Below the pieces are notes generated by a model. The model worked only from the letters and a program-made list of their open reading frames with translations. It made no database searches and was not told the origin of the DNA. DNA of 64,000 nt from Sambucus nigra (taxonomy: Eukaryota > Streptophyta > Magnoliopsida > Dipsacales > Adoxaceae), in contig OX422217.1 in NCBI GenBank assembly GCA_949130495.1, forward strand, positions 540,269,137-540,333,136. The letters are read 5' to 3'. Numbering within the stretch: the first letter of the stretch is position 1; each line of letters begins with the position of its first letter. Made by a program: the position numbers and the translations under genes. Below are positions 13,135-24,602 of this stretch, piece after piece.

Positions 13135-16115
13135 AGGTCGTCTTCAAACAAATAACGAGTTTTGCTTCGAACGACATACCAATAAGTCGCGCGTATTGGA
13201 AATTTTTAAAAAAATTATTTCTAATATTTCCCTCACACATTTGGAGTCCCAAAATGGTCCCAACATTTCTTTTGCAGGGACTACAGAGGGCAAGAAATTG
13301 ATAGTTTGCACAATAGGGAAATAGGTCGTCTTCAAACAATTCATGAGTTTTTAATCGAACGGCGTACCTAGATGTCAGACATAGTGGAGAATTATAACAT
13401 TTTTTCTATTTATTTCCCTGGCACATTCAGAGTCCTATAATGGAAAAAATTATCTTGTATGGGGGACTACAGAGAGCGAGAAACGGATAGTATGAACAAC
13501 AGGGAAATAGGTTATCTTAAAAAAATTCACGAGTTTTGCTTAGAATGACGTACCTATAAGTCATGCGTAGTGGACATTTACAACATTTTTGCTTCTAATT
13601 ATTTCCCTTACACATTTGAAGTCCCAAAATGGTACAAACATATCATTTACGGGGGATTAAGGAGGGAAATAAAGTGATAGTTTGCACAACAAGGATATAG
13701 GTCATCTTCAAATAATTCACGAGATTTTCTTCGAACAATGCATCTATAAGTCACACATAGTGGAGAATTATAAATTTTTAGCTTCTAATTGTTTTTCCGT
13801 TGCAGTGCCAGTCCTAAAATGGTGCAAAAATATCTTGTATATGGGACTAGGGAGGGTATGAAATTGATAGTTTGAAAACCCAATAAATAGGTCATCTTAA
13901 AAAATTCATGAGTTCTCCTTCAAAAGGCATGCCTAAAAGTTGTGAGTAGTGTAAAAGTATAACCTTTTTTAAAGTGTTTCCCTGGAACATTGGGAATCCC
14001 AAAATGGTCCAAAATATCTTGTACATGGGACTACGGAGGGAAAGAAACTGACAATTTGAACTACCGAAAAATAGGTCATCTTTAAACAACTCACGGGTTT
14101 TACTTCGAAAGCCATAGCTAAAAGTCACGCGTAGTGTAAAATTGTAAAAAAAATTTCCAATTATAGTCCTGATGCATTGGGAGTCCCATATTAGTGAAAA
14201 CTATACTATACGGGAGACTACGAAGGGCAATAAACTGAACAGGTGAAAAATAGGTCGTCTTCAAAAAAATTATGAGTTTTGCTACAAATGGCGTGCCTAT
14301 AACCCGCACGTGGTATAAAATCATAACATTTTTATTTCTAGTTGTTTCCCTAGCACATTCGGTGTTCCAAAATGGATAAAACTATCTTGTACAGGGGATT
14401 ACATAGGGCAATAAACTGATAGTTTGGACTATCGATAAATAGGTGGTCTTCAAACAATTCATGAGTTCTACTTCAAATGCCATACCTATAAGTCGCGTGT
14501 GGTGTAAAATTAGAACTTTTTTTTCTAATTATTGTCTTGATGAGTTGGTATTCCAAAAATAATGAAAAATATCTTATATAAGGGACTACGAAGGGCAAAA
14601 AACTGAGAACAACTACAAAATAGGTCATCTTCAACACATTCACGAGTTTTGCTTGGAACAACGTAACAATAAGTCGCACAAATTAGAAAACTACAACATT
14701 TTAATCTCTAATTGTTTCCCTTACACATTTGGAGCCCCAAAATTGTCCAAACATATCGTTTGCAGGGACTACGGAGGGCATGAAACTGATAGTTTGCATA
14801 ATAGGGAAATAGGTCATCTTTTAATAATTCATGAGTTTTTAATCGAATGGCATACTTAGATGTCACACATAGTGGAGAACTATAACATTTTTGTTTCTAT
14901 TTATTTCCCTGGCACATTCAGAGTCCAAAATGGAAAAAATTATCTTGTATGGGGGACTACAGAGAGCAAGACACTGATAGTATGAACAACGGGGAAATAG
15001 GTCATCTTAAAAAAATTCACGAGCTTCTCTTCTAATGGCGTACCTATAAGTCACGCGTAGTGGACATTTATAGCATTTTTATTTCTAATTAATTCCCTTA
15101 GGCATTCGAAGTCACAAAATTGTCCAAACATATCATTTACGGTGGATTACGGAGGACAAGAAACTAATAGTTTGTAGAACTAGAAAACAAGTCATCTTCA
15201 AATAATTCATGAGTTTTTCTTTGAACAAGGTATCTATAAGTCACACATAGTGGAGAATTATAAAATTTTTGTTTCTAATTGTTTTCCGCTGAATTGATAG
15301 TCCCAAAATGGTGCAAAAACATCTTGTACATGGGACTACGGAGGGAAAGAAATTGATAGTTTGGGAACCCGGTAAATAGGTCGTCTTAAAAAATTGCACG
15401 AGTTTTACTTCGAAAGGCATACCTAGAAGTCGTGAGTGGTGGAAAAGTATAACCTTTTTTTAAATGTTTCCCTGGAACATTCGGAGTCCCAAAATGGTCC
15501 TAAATATCTTATACAAGGGACTACGGAGGGCAAGAATCTCACAGTTTCAACTTTCAGGAAATAGGTCATCTTCAAACAACTCATAAGTTTTACTTCAAAC
15601 GTCGTAGCTAAAAATCGCGCATAGTGTAAAATTATAACATTTTTTATAATTATTGTTCCGATGAATTGGGAGTCCCATATCAGTGCAAAACTCTAGTGTA
15701 CGGGGGACTACGAAGGGTATGAAACTGAGAACCACGGTAAAATAGGTCGTCTTTAACAATTTATGAGTTTTTCTTTGTTCGGGGTATCTATAAGTCGCGC
15801 GAGGTAGAAAATTATAACATTTTTATTTCTAGTTGTTTCCCTGGCACATTTGGAGTCCCAAAATGGACAAAACTACATTGTACGGGGGACTACAAAGGGC
15901 AATAAACTAATAGTTTGAACTATCGGGAAGTACGTTGTCTTTAAACAATTCACGACTTTTGCTAGGAACATCGTACCTATAAGTCGCATGTGGTGTAAAA
16001 TTATTACATTTTTGTATCTAATTATTGTCCTGACTCATTGGGACTCCCAAAAGAATACAAAAATATCTTATACAGGGGACTACGAAGGGTAAGAAACGGA
16101 GAACAACTAGAAAAT
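13135..16115. repeat. 8-monomer higher-order repeat, two full units
   Basis: Unit 1 spans 13135-14621 (1487 bp) and unit 2 spans 14622-16115 (1494 bp). A third partial unit starts at 16116. Monomers at matching positions share private variants. Monomer 2 in both units has GATAGTATGAACAAC and a CAGAGAGC variant (13470, 14960). Monomer 4 has GAACCC/AAACCC before TAAATAGG (13878, 15365) and GGTGCAAAAA. Monomer 5 has AAAAGTATAACC with CCTGGAACATT (13950, 15440). Monomers 6 and 8 carry the short deletion leaving AACTGARAAC or similar (14231/15721 and 14601/16093). Monomers within a unit are much less alike than these pairs, which is the definition of higher-order structure. Confidence 0.85.
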
Positions 16116-18989
16116 AGGTTGTCTTTAACACATTCACGAATTTGGCTTCGAACGACGTACCTATAAGTCGCACAAATTGGAAAACTACAACATTTTTATC
16201 TTTAATTGTTTCCCTTACACATTTGGGGTCCTAAAATGGTCTAAATACATCTTTTGTAGGGACTACAGAGGGAAACAAACTGATTGTTTGCACGATAGGG
16301 AAATAGCTCGTCTTTAAACAATTCACGAGTTTTTGTTCCAACGGCATACCTAGAAGACACACGTATTGGAGAATTATAACATTTTTGTTTCAATTTATTT
16401 CCCTGGCGCATTAGGAGTCCCAAAAAGGGAAAAATATCTCCTAGGAGTTGCGCTTAGTTAAAGTTATCATCGAACAACATACCTAGAAGTTGCGCTTAGT
16501 AAACATTATAACATTTTTATTTCTAATTATTGTCCTAACGCATTAGGAGTCCTAAAAAATTTCCAAAATATCTTGTACGGGAGAGTACAAACGTCAAGAA
16601 ATTGAGAACAGTCCGAAAATAGGTCATCTTCAAAACATTCACGAGCTTTGCTTCATACGACGTACCTATAAGTCGCGTGTAGTGGAAAATTATAACATTT
16701 TTATTTCAAGTTGTCTACCTTACCCTTTTGAACTCCTGAAATGGTCTAAAAATATCTTTTATCAAGGGCTACATAGGGCTAGAAACTGATAGTTTGAACA
16801 ATAGGCAAATAGGTCATCTTAAAAAAAATTACGAGTTTTTCTTCGAACAGCGTACCTAAGAGTTGCATGTATTGGAAAATTATAACATTTTTGTTTATAA
16901 TTGTTGTCCTAACAAATTGGGATTTCCAAAATGGTGAAAAAATATATTTTATGGGGGATTACTGGGGGTAACAAACTGATAGTTTGAACAACCGTGAAAT
17001 AGTTCATATTCAAAAATTCACGAGTTCTGATTCGAATGGCGTACCTTTATGTCGTGAGTAGTGGAAAATTATAACATTTTTTCTTCTAATTGTTTCCTTT
17101 ACACATTCAGAGTCCCAAAATGGTCCAAAAATATCTTTTACAGGGAACTATGGAGGGCAAAAAACTTATAGTTTGAATAGCAGTGAAATAGGTCATCTTC
17201 AAATAATTCATGAGTTTTGCTTATAACGGCGTACCTATAAGTCATGCGTAGTTCTACATTATAGCATTTTTGTTTCTTGTTGTTTCCATAATGCATTCGG
17301 AGTCCCAAAATGGTCCAAAAATATATTATGTGAGGGACTACAGAGTGCAAGAAACTGATAGTTTGAACAGCCAAAAAAGTAGATCGTCTTCAAACAATTC
17401 ACTAGTTTTTTTTTTAATGACGTACCAAGAAGTCAGTCTTAGTGAAAATTATAACATTTTTGTTTATAATTTGTCCTGGCGCATTGGGAGTCCTAAAAAA
17501 TTTCCAAAATATCTTCTACGAGGGACTACGAAGGTCAAGAAATTGAAAACAACCGAAAATAAGTCATCTTCAAAACATTCACGAGTTTTGCTTCGAACGA
17601 CGTACTTATAAGTCGGGCATAGTGGAAAATTATAACATATATATTTCAAATTGTTTCCCTTATGCTTTTTAAGTCCCAAAATGGTCTAAATATATCTTTT
17701 ATGGGGGACTACAGAGGTCTAGTAACTAATAGTTTGAACAACAGGGAAATAGGTTGCCTTCAAATAATTTATGAGTTTTTTTTTTTCAAATGGCGTACCT
17801 AGAAGTCGCACGTAGTTGAAATTATAACATTTTTATCCTAAATGTTGTCCCAACACAGTTGGATTCCAAAATGGTGCAAAAAAATCTTGTATAGGGGACT
17901 ACGGTGAGCAAGAAACTGATAGTTTGAAGAAGTAGGAAATTGGTCGTCTTCAAAAAATTCACGAGTTTTGCTTTAAACAATATACCTAAAAATTGTGCGC
18001 ATTGAAAAGTTATACATTTTTTAATTGTTTTGACACATTCGAATTCCCAAAATGGTCCAAAAATATCTTGTGGGGGGACTACGGAGGGCAAGAAATTGAT
18101 AATTTAACTACTGGGAAATATATCATCTTCAAACAGTTCACGAGTTTTACTTCGAACTTCGTACATAGAAGTTACACGTAGTGGAAAATTCTAACATTTT
18201 TGTTTATAATTATTGCCCTAACACATTGAGAGTCCCAAAATACTACAAAATATCTTGTACAGAGGACTAAGAAGGGCAAGAAATTAAGAACAATAAAAAA
18301 ACTAGGTCATCTTCAAAAAATTTACGAGTTTTTCTTTGAACAGCATACCTATAAGTCACGCGTAGTAAAAAATTATAACATTTTTATTTCTAATTGTTTG
18401 AAAAATTGGTATATAGGTCAACTTCAACAAAACTAACTAGTTTTTCTTCTAACGCCATACCTATAAGTCGCACGAAGTGAAAAATTATAACCTTTTTGGT
18501 TCGAAATTATTTCCCTAACGCATTCGGAGTCCCAATATGGTCCAAAAATATATTATACGGGGGACTATATAGGGAAAGAAACAATAAGCTTGAAGAATCA
18601 GGAAATAGGTCATCTTGAAATAATTCATGAGTTTTGCATCGAACGATGTCCCTAGAAATCGTGCTTAGTGGAAAATTATAACATGTTAATTTTTAATTCT
18701 TGTCCTAACGCATTGGGAGTCTGAAAACTTTGCAAAAATATATTTTGTGGACTACGGAGAGAAAAAAAAATTGATAGTTTAAACAAATTGGAAATAGGTC
18801 CATCTTGAAAAAATTCACGAGTTTTGATTCGAACGGTATACCTATAAGTCGCGCTTAGTGGAAAATTATAAGATTATTATTTCTAATTGTTTCCTTTACT
18901 CATTTGGAGTCCCAAAATGTTCTAAAATTTTTTGTAGAAGGCCAACAAACTTATAGTTTGAACAACTGGGAAATAAGACGTCTTCAAAC
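13135..18989. repeat. Tandem satellite array 3 (about 188-bp monomer)
   Basis: About 31 monomers. The first half is arranged in an 8-monomer higher-order repeat, listed separately. Later monomers show irregularities: a truncated monomer and small duplication around 16430-16490, where AGTTGCGCTTAGT is repeated, and a truncated monomer around 18398. The array is interrupted at 18985-18989 (CAAAC) by element A and resumes in phase at 26228. Confidence 0.94.
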
Positions 18990-19217
18990 TGTAAGGACAT
19001 AAATTTCCTATTGAGTCCTTTGTAGTTTTGGCTCAATTCCGGACAAAAACATTTAAGTCATAGGATAAAGTATATTGGTCATCTTTCAAGCCTATGACGT
19101 GTTTGTTGAAGACGTAGCGGCCAAGTGTATAAAACTTCATCAAAATGCCGAGTTTAAGTGCCTGGTTTCTACGTCATCAATAGTGGGTCCATGCTCCCAA
19201 GGTATGAATGCATTACA

Positions 19218-19226
19218 TATATATAG
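19218..19226 (+). promoter_or_regulatory. TATA-box candidate of element A 5' LTR
   Basis: TATATATAG lies 228 bp into the LTR. The same sequence is at the matching place in the other copia LTRs (near 24835, 54444-54452 and 59698). Its conserved position supports a role as the element promoter, but this is inference. Confidence 0.55.
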
Positions 19227-19362
19227 GAGCTTGGAACGGTGTATATTGGGTGTTAGTTTTTTTAAAACTGTGTTTTGTTTTCAGAACATTTTATATTAAA
19301 ACTTATATATAAAATATATAAAGTTTCTGGGCTTAAAAAGAATTTTTGAACATTCTGTGAGT

Positions 19363-19578
19363 TCGTTCGAACAGTCGCTCGAACGAGATTATCGTTCGAA
19401 CCACAAGTCGATCGAACGAGATTGCCAACGACTTCCCATTATGGAATACTGGAACTTCGTTCGAAATGTCGTTCGAACGAGATGTTTTTTCTAACGATAT
19501 TTTCAACGAGTTTCTAACGAGTTCATACTGGAACTTCGTTAGAAGACTCGTTCGAACGAAATGTCGTTCGAATGAGAT
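19363..19578. repeat. TTCGAACGA palindrome cluster, element A 5' LTR
   Basis: About ten copies or near-copies of CGTTCGAACGA and decayed forms such as TCGTTCGAATGAG lie in about 215 bp. The paired cluster in the 3' LTR is at 24978-25181. Many variants differ by CG to TG or CA changes, as expected of methylated cytosines. Confidence 0.85.
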
Positions 19579-20629
19579 TTTAGGCGGGAAAAACTTTTGG
19601 CAGTTTTTACCCATGTTTCCCACTTGTTTCTCCACTAACTTTTTTCAGAACTTATAATGTGCGGGAACAACCTTTTTGAACTTAACTTTTTCACATCCTA
19701 TCAACCTCTAGAGAGTGTTTGAGAGAAAAATTGTTTAAGAAAAAGTTCATTGTTTTAAAGTGTTAATTTCCAAAGAAAAATGAATATACACTTTAGTTTA
19801 CACCCATAGTTGTGTTTATCCAAGTTCATATATATACATCTTGCTTGGAATTTTGGCACCGGTTTTCCATCTCTACCGTTTGAAGAGAAGTTTGGGTTTG
19901 CTTCTAAATCCCACAAAAAAGAAGAGGTTTTCGTGATTTACCCACTTGGATAAAGGCTCCTAGTTCGGGTGATGATGACCACATAAAGTCCGATCGGTGG
20001 ATTCCGAGATCGCGGTGGAGCTCCGGGGTTATTCGCTAAGTGGTGCTGTTTGCAAGAAGGAGCGTCGAGGCTTGAGAGGGATCGAGTCGTGTGATGTAAG
20101 TCTTTTGTCTTGTAATTGTAAATTCCATACTTAGTGGATTTGAGGCTAGGGTTGTCCGAGGTTTTTTCCCGTCTTAGGTTTTTCCTCGTACATCGCGGCG
20201 TAGTGTGATTGATTTACTTTTATCTTGCATAATAACTTAGAACACATGCTTAGGATAATTCAAGTTAAAATTGGTTTAATTTAATCACTACTAATTTAAT
20301 TTGGTGCTTGGTAATTTTTGGATAATGTTTTGTTAATTCAATTCAAGTCATTTAATTTAATTTGATAAAATTGGTTTGGGCTAAATTGATATAATTGCAA
20401 AACATGACTTAGGCAAATTTTCTAGGACTTGGATTAATTAACTTGGTTTAAGTGAATTTTGAATTGTGTGTGTGTTATAAGTTAATTTCACTTGGTTTAA
20501 TTTTAATTTTGAATAAATTAAAATTTGTTGTTTTTAAGTTGTAAACCATCATCTAACGCTTCCGCATCTATTTCATAAAAAGGAAATTGATTTTAAAGAT
20601 ATTAAAATTGGGGGCCTATCTATCTCAAA

Positions 20630-20641
20630 TGGTATCAGAGC
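20630..20641 (+). other. Primer-binding site of element A
   Basis: TGGTATCAGAGC lies 2 bp after the 5' LTR end. It is the standard plant Ty1/copia site, complementary to the 3' end of initiator methionine tRNA, and primes minus-strand DNA synthesis. Confidence 0.93.
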
Positions 20642-20692
20642 CAAAACGATAAATTATTTCGTTAAAGATATTTTAAATAATTTTTGGCTAAA

Positions 20693-22625
20693 ATGGAATT
20701 TTCCTCATTTTCAAAATTTCATATTTTCGATGGTTCAAACTACGCGTATCGGAAAGCGCGAATGAAATCGGTAATAAAATCTATTGACGAGAGAGTTTGG
20801 ATGTCTGTTGTTAACGGGTGGCCCCACCTACTCATTTAGTAGATAATGAGCGTGTTCCCAAACCCGCCGATAGATGGAGTGAGGGTGAATTTAAACTTTA
20901 AAACTTTAATTCCCGAGGTTTAAACGCCTTGTTTAGCGTTGTCACACCGGATGAATTCCAACACATTATGACGTGTGAAACCGCTAAAGAAGCTTGAGAT
21001 ATTTTACAACTCACCCATGAAGGTACTAGTGTCATTAAAGCTTCGAAACTCCAAAACCTCACCACTCAATTTGAAACTATAAAAATGCATGAAAAAGAAA
21101 CTTTTGATGAATTTTATGCTAGACTTTCCGATATTGTTAATTCATCTTTTAACTTGGGAGATAAAATAACCGACAGCCGAGTAGTAAATAAAATTTTAAG
21201 GTCCCTACCCGATGGATTTATTCCAAAAGTGACCGTTTTAAATTCTTTACCAACTTTAGCCTCTATGAAATTAGGAGAGCTCGTAGGTGACTTACAAACC
21301 TATGAACTGGACATGTTTCCCTCTAAAATTGAAAAGAAAATTGAAAAGGGTGTTGCTTTAAAAGCCTGAAATGAGGTAAAAACAAGTAGTACAGAGCGAG
21401 AGTGATAGTGACTCGGAAGACATGGCTTTGTTTGCTCGAAAATTTAGAAAAATTCTTAAATTTAACAAAGATAAATTTAAAAATGATTTTAAGAAATGTG
21501 AAACTTCTAAGTATGACAAAGCTGAGAAGATCCCTAATCCTATTAATGAACAATTTAATAAGGACGAGTCAAATAGGTGTTTTGGTTAGGAGGGTTATGG
21601 ACATAGGGCTTCTGAGTGCCCCACTAAACTAAGGAAAGAGGGTAAATGACCCATTTCATATAATGCAACCCTTAGTGATAGTGATAAGGAAGAGGGACCC
21701 GATTCCCCCACTAAGCCAAATTGTGTGGCTTTTATGGCTAGTCATGTGAGCATCGATAGTGAATCTTCTCATGAAGATATTCAAACACATGACACTTCCG
21801 AGGTTAAATTTTTTAATTCCCTTATTTTTTTATGATAGTGAGAGTGGAGAAGAAAGAGAGAGTGAAAATGAAGAAGAAGTTAATGTGAGTGAACTTCAAA
21901 ATGCTTTTCAAGAACTTTATAAAGAATCTATTAAATTGAAAAGAGCTAATTTGAAGTTAAAAGCTAGTTTAAGAGAGCGTGTCAAGGTCGTTGATGATAG
22001 TATGTTGGTTGAAGACCTTAGGACATGAGAGAAAGCTCTCGTAGATAATCTTGAATATATAGAAGGTGAGAGAGATAGCCTTAGGGGTTTAATGGAATCC
22101 TTGAAAAAGGAGCTTCTTGCTTTAGAAGAGAGAAATGTTTTATTTGAGTCAAACATTTTAGAATTGCAAAATAAATTAAAAGACTCTAGTAATGTCAAAT
22201 TTGATTTGGAGTGTCGTTCGAAAAAATTAGATAAAATCTTAGGAACGATCCAAATTAAAAGTGACATGTGTGGTTTAGGCTTCAATTCTTGTAATGAATC
22301 TACTCATAAAGCCAAAACCAATGTTTTAGGAGAATCTACTAGGAAAGCCTTTAGAGATCATTCCTTAGGTAACAAATTTCGACGTAATTTTACTTTCACA
22401 CATTGTGGTCGAAAAGGTCATCTTCGGAAATTTTGTTTTGATCTTAAATGAATTCCTAGAAAATCCCAACGTGGAGCAACCAAGGTAGTTAAAATTCCTA
22501 CACCCCAAGATAGTCATCCTTCATTAATTTGGGTTAGGAAATCAGACTTGGTTGCCTTGCAAAATAGGGTTTTTGATTCTAATTTACTTTCACATGCTTC
22601 CTTCCTTGCTAAATCTAAAGGATGA
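20693..22625 (+). pseudogene. gag of element A (SIRE-type copia), broken
   Basis: The gene encodes the capsid/nucleocapsid polyprotein that would form virus-like particles in the cytoplasm. The start at 20693 gives an N-terminus with FDGSNYAYRKARM and SIDERVW, which matches the SIRE-type gag start (FDGTNYAYWKARM). Stops and frameshifts follow after about 50 codons. The frame is readable again at 21085-21369 (EFYARLSDIVNSSFNLGDK, ILRSLPDGFIPKV, ELVGDLQTYEL, the conserved capsid core). The first zinc knuckle region (CFG, then a stop, then EGYGHRASEC) has its second Cys codon changed to TAG. A charged coiled-coil-like part lies around 21840-22260. The last knuckle-like motif, FTHCGRKGHLRKFC, lacks its first Cys. 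Reading ends with IWVRKSDL...FLAKSKG and a TGA at 22623, just before the place where the protease/pre-integrase part would start. No pol follows. Confidence 0.85.
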
Positions 22626-24589
22626 ATGTGTTAATTTTTACATACTTTAGCTTTTGTGCTTCACGCTATATTATCATGCTAAATGTATGTTTATTTAATC
22701 ATTTTCTAGTCATTGCTTCATCACATATCTCATGCTAGAATAATGATTTTTGCTTATCTTTTGTATTATAATTCTTTCATTTTTATTTGCATTAAATGAA
22801 AAATACAAAAAGATTTTTGTTTATCATTTGTGTTTTTACCTTGTTAGTTATTTAGGCTTAATGAAAAATACAAATGAATTTTTTTTTTTTTTGTCTTTTG
22901 AGTAAATAATTTTTTGGTTAGAAAGTTCAAAAACTCAAAATGATTTTATTTTGTGTGTATTTTGGTTTGACACACTTTAAGTGGCATATACTTGTGTTTG
23001 AATCCCTCCTTTAACGCTCCCATGTGGCTAGAACTTTTGGTCTAGATTGACAATCCTTATTATGTTCTTTACCATTCTTACATGGAGCAGTTGGATTTTG
23101 TGTTGATTAAATGGATTCTGTCTTTTATATGCCTCTATTTACACATGCACGAGCTCCTTTGAAATTTTAACTTCATATGTATATTTTAGCTTTTTGAGGT
23201 GTTCTCCTACCAATCTTGTCATCTACATATTTGTGACTTAGGAGGACTAGTGCATGTAAAAATCCGTTGCATGTGAGATTTGTGTGATAAATAAAAACAT
23301 GATAAATATAAATGTGCACGGGGAAGGGCTCCGAAAGGACTTAGTTATCCTTTGCGATTGTAAGCCACCGTTTGAATTGGACCTAAAAGAAATACGTGGT
23401 CCAAAGTCCTAAAAACATAAAATATGGCATTAAAAAGAATAACAATTTGCTAAGGCCTATGTTTGATTGATATATTCATTCAAAATTTATATAAAATGCT
23501 TATTGAGGGATTTTGGATGGTATATCAACGGTTTGCACAATGTCCGTTTATCCTAGTTGCGTATTTCATGTCATGACTCTATTGGTTTGTAGAATCATCA
23601 ATATGCTAGGCTTGTATGCATTGTGTATGTTTGTTCATTGAGTTTAATCTATATTGTCACATGAGGTTATATTCCAACGTGATGAAGTTTGCAATCAATT
23701 GAGAACTCTGTGAACATGTTTTAAGTGATTGGGTCTAAATTTAAGTGTTACTAGTTCACACCCCAACACTTCCGTTTCCATATGACACATTTTTTTCCAT
23801 ACGAGTGTGAAGGACTCCTATTATATTTTGTGTGTGTCATTTGTGTGTTTATATCTATATATGTGTACGTGACTCTCTTTGGTATATATTATGTATACAT
23901 ATATTTGATATTTTTCTTTAGTCCTTGCCTTAATTTCTAATCCATATATGCTATAATTCATACTTGGTATCCATCTTATTGCATTCTTTGTTGATATCAT
24001 ATGCTTAAAAATTTACATATCTTATTGGTATCATTTTATTGCATCCTAGTTAGTATCCGATAGTATTTGTTGGATTAGTCGAATTTTTGTTGCCCGTATA
24101 CTTTAATGCTCTCATCACTAAATGCACAATTACATGTTTTAGCTTGTTTTCCCATTCTATTTATCCCTTGCTTAATTTAGAGGGTATTTATGCTTTATTT
24201 GGGGGAGATAAATCAATTTTTGATACTTTAAGCCTTTGTCTATTCCTGAACAAAAAGGAGGAGAATGATAGGGGGAGAAATGTTATCTAATCCTATTAAT
24301 CTTACTTAGTTTAAGGGAGATTTATCTTAGGGGGAGACGTCTTTCTAAGTTGATCATACTTGATAAAGGGAGAGAATTAAATATTTTGATATTTCCTACG
24401 CATGTAATGTGTTTGCTTAAGTGTGTAGGAATTATTTTATAAAGTGACAACTTTCAACGGCAAAGATTGTTGATCCTTTGGGTTGTTTGCGTCAAGCATT
24501 GTATTTTTATTTTGGGTGGGATTTTTTATTAGTCTAGTAGAGCTTGACGGGCCTTTAGGATTTTTGTTTGTTTTTGTCCCGGAATAGCC
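22626..24589 (+). other. Post-gag non-coding region of element A
   Basis: About 2 kb of T-rich sequence without long open frames. It shares an ordered set of short blocks with 57716-59449 of element C (for example TGCCTCTATTTACACATGC, GGTGTTCTCCTACCAAT, GGTTTGCACAATG, TTGGTTTGTAGAATCATCA). Some blocks also recur in the post-pol region of element B on the minus strand (GTGCATGTAAGAACCATTGC, near 40235-40260). It therefore appears to be the 3' untranslated part of a SIRE-type element joined directly to gag. Runs of GGGGGAG and GAACAAAAAGGAGGAG occur near its end. Confidence 0.7.
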
Positions 24590-24602
24590 AAAGGGGGAGA
24601 TT
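24589..24602 (+). other. Polypurine tract of element A
   Basis: AAAGGGGGAGATT lies immediately before the 3' LTR. This is the usual plus-strand priming site in copia elements. The same CCGGAATAGCCAAAGGGGGA context precedes the element C tract. Confidence 0.85.

Larger units (their letters stand above)
18990..20627 (+). mobile_element. 5' LTR of element A
   Basis: Starts TGTAAGGACATAAATTTCC and ends CCTATCTATCTCA. A TATA-like TATATATAG lies at 19218-19226. A cluster of TTCGAACGA-type palindromes fills 19363-19578, about 140-360 bp downstream and so probably in the transcribed leader. A splice-donor-like GTAAGTC lies at 20096-20102. A conserved GAGGTTTTTTCCCGTC...GGTTTTTCCTCGTACATC block at 20158-20195 is typical of the R-U5 part of plant copia LTRs. 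Confidence 0.92.

Noticed and set aside
1023..18181. Many 60-110 codon open frames in the satellite arrays, mostly on the minus strand with similar peptides (FPVVQTISFLPSVVP, LFEDDLFP)
   Set aside because: They come from a repeated monomer with few stop codons. The period is not a multiple of three, so frames shift from copy to copy, and none continues for more than about one monomer. No start context, codon bias or conserved length supports a protein.
21917..22285. 122-codon minus-strand frame, and the similar 150-codon frame at 57009-57461
   Set aside because: Both are antisense shadows of the Lys/Glu-rich coiled-coil part of gag in elements A and C.
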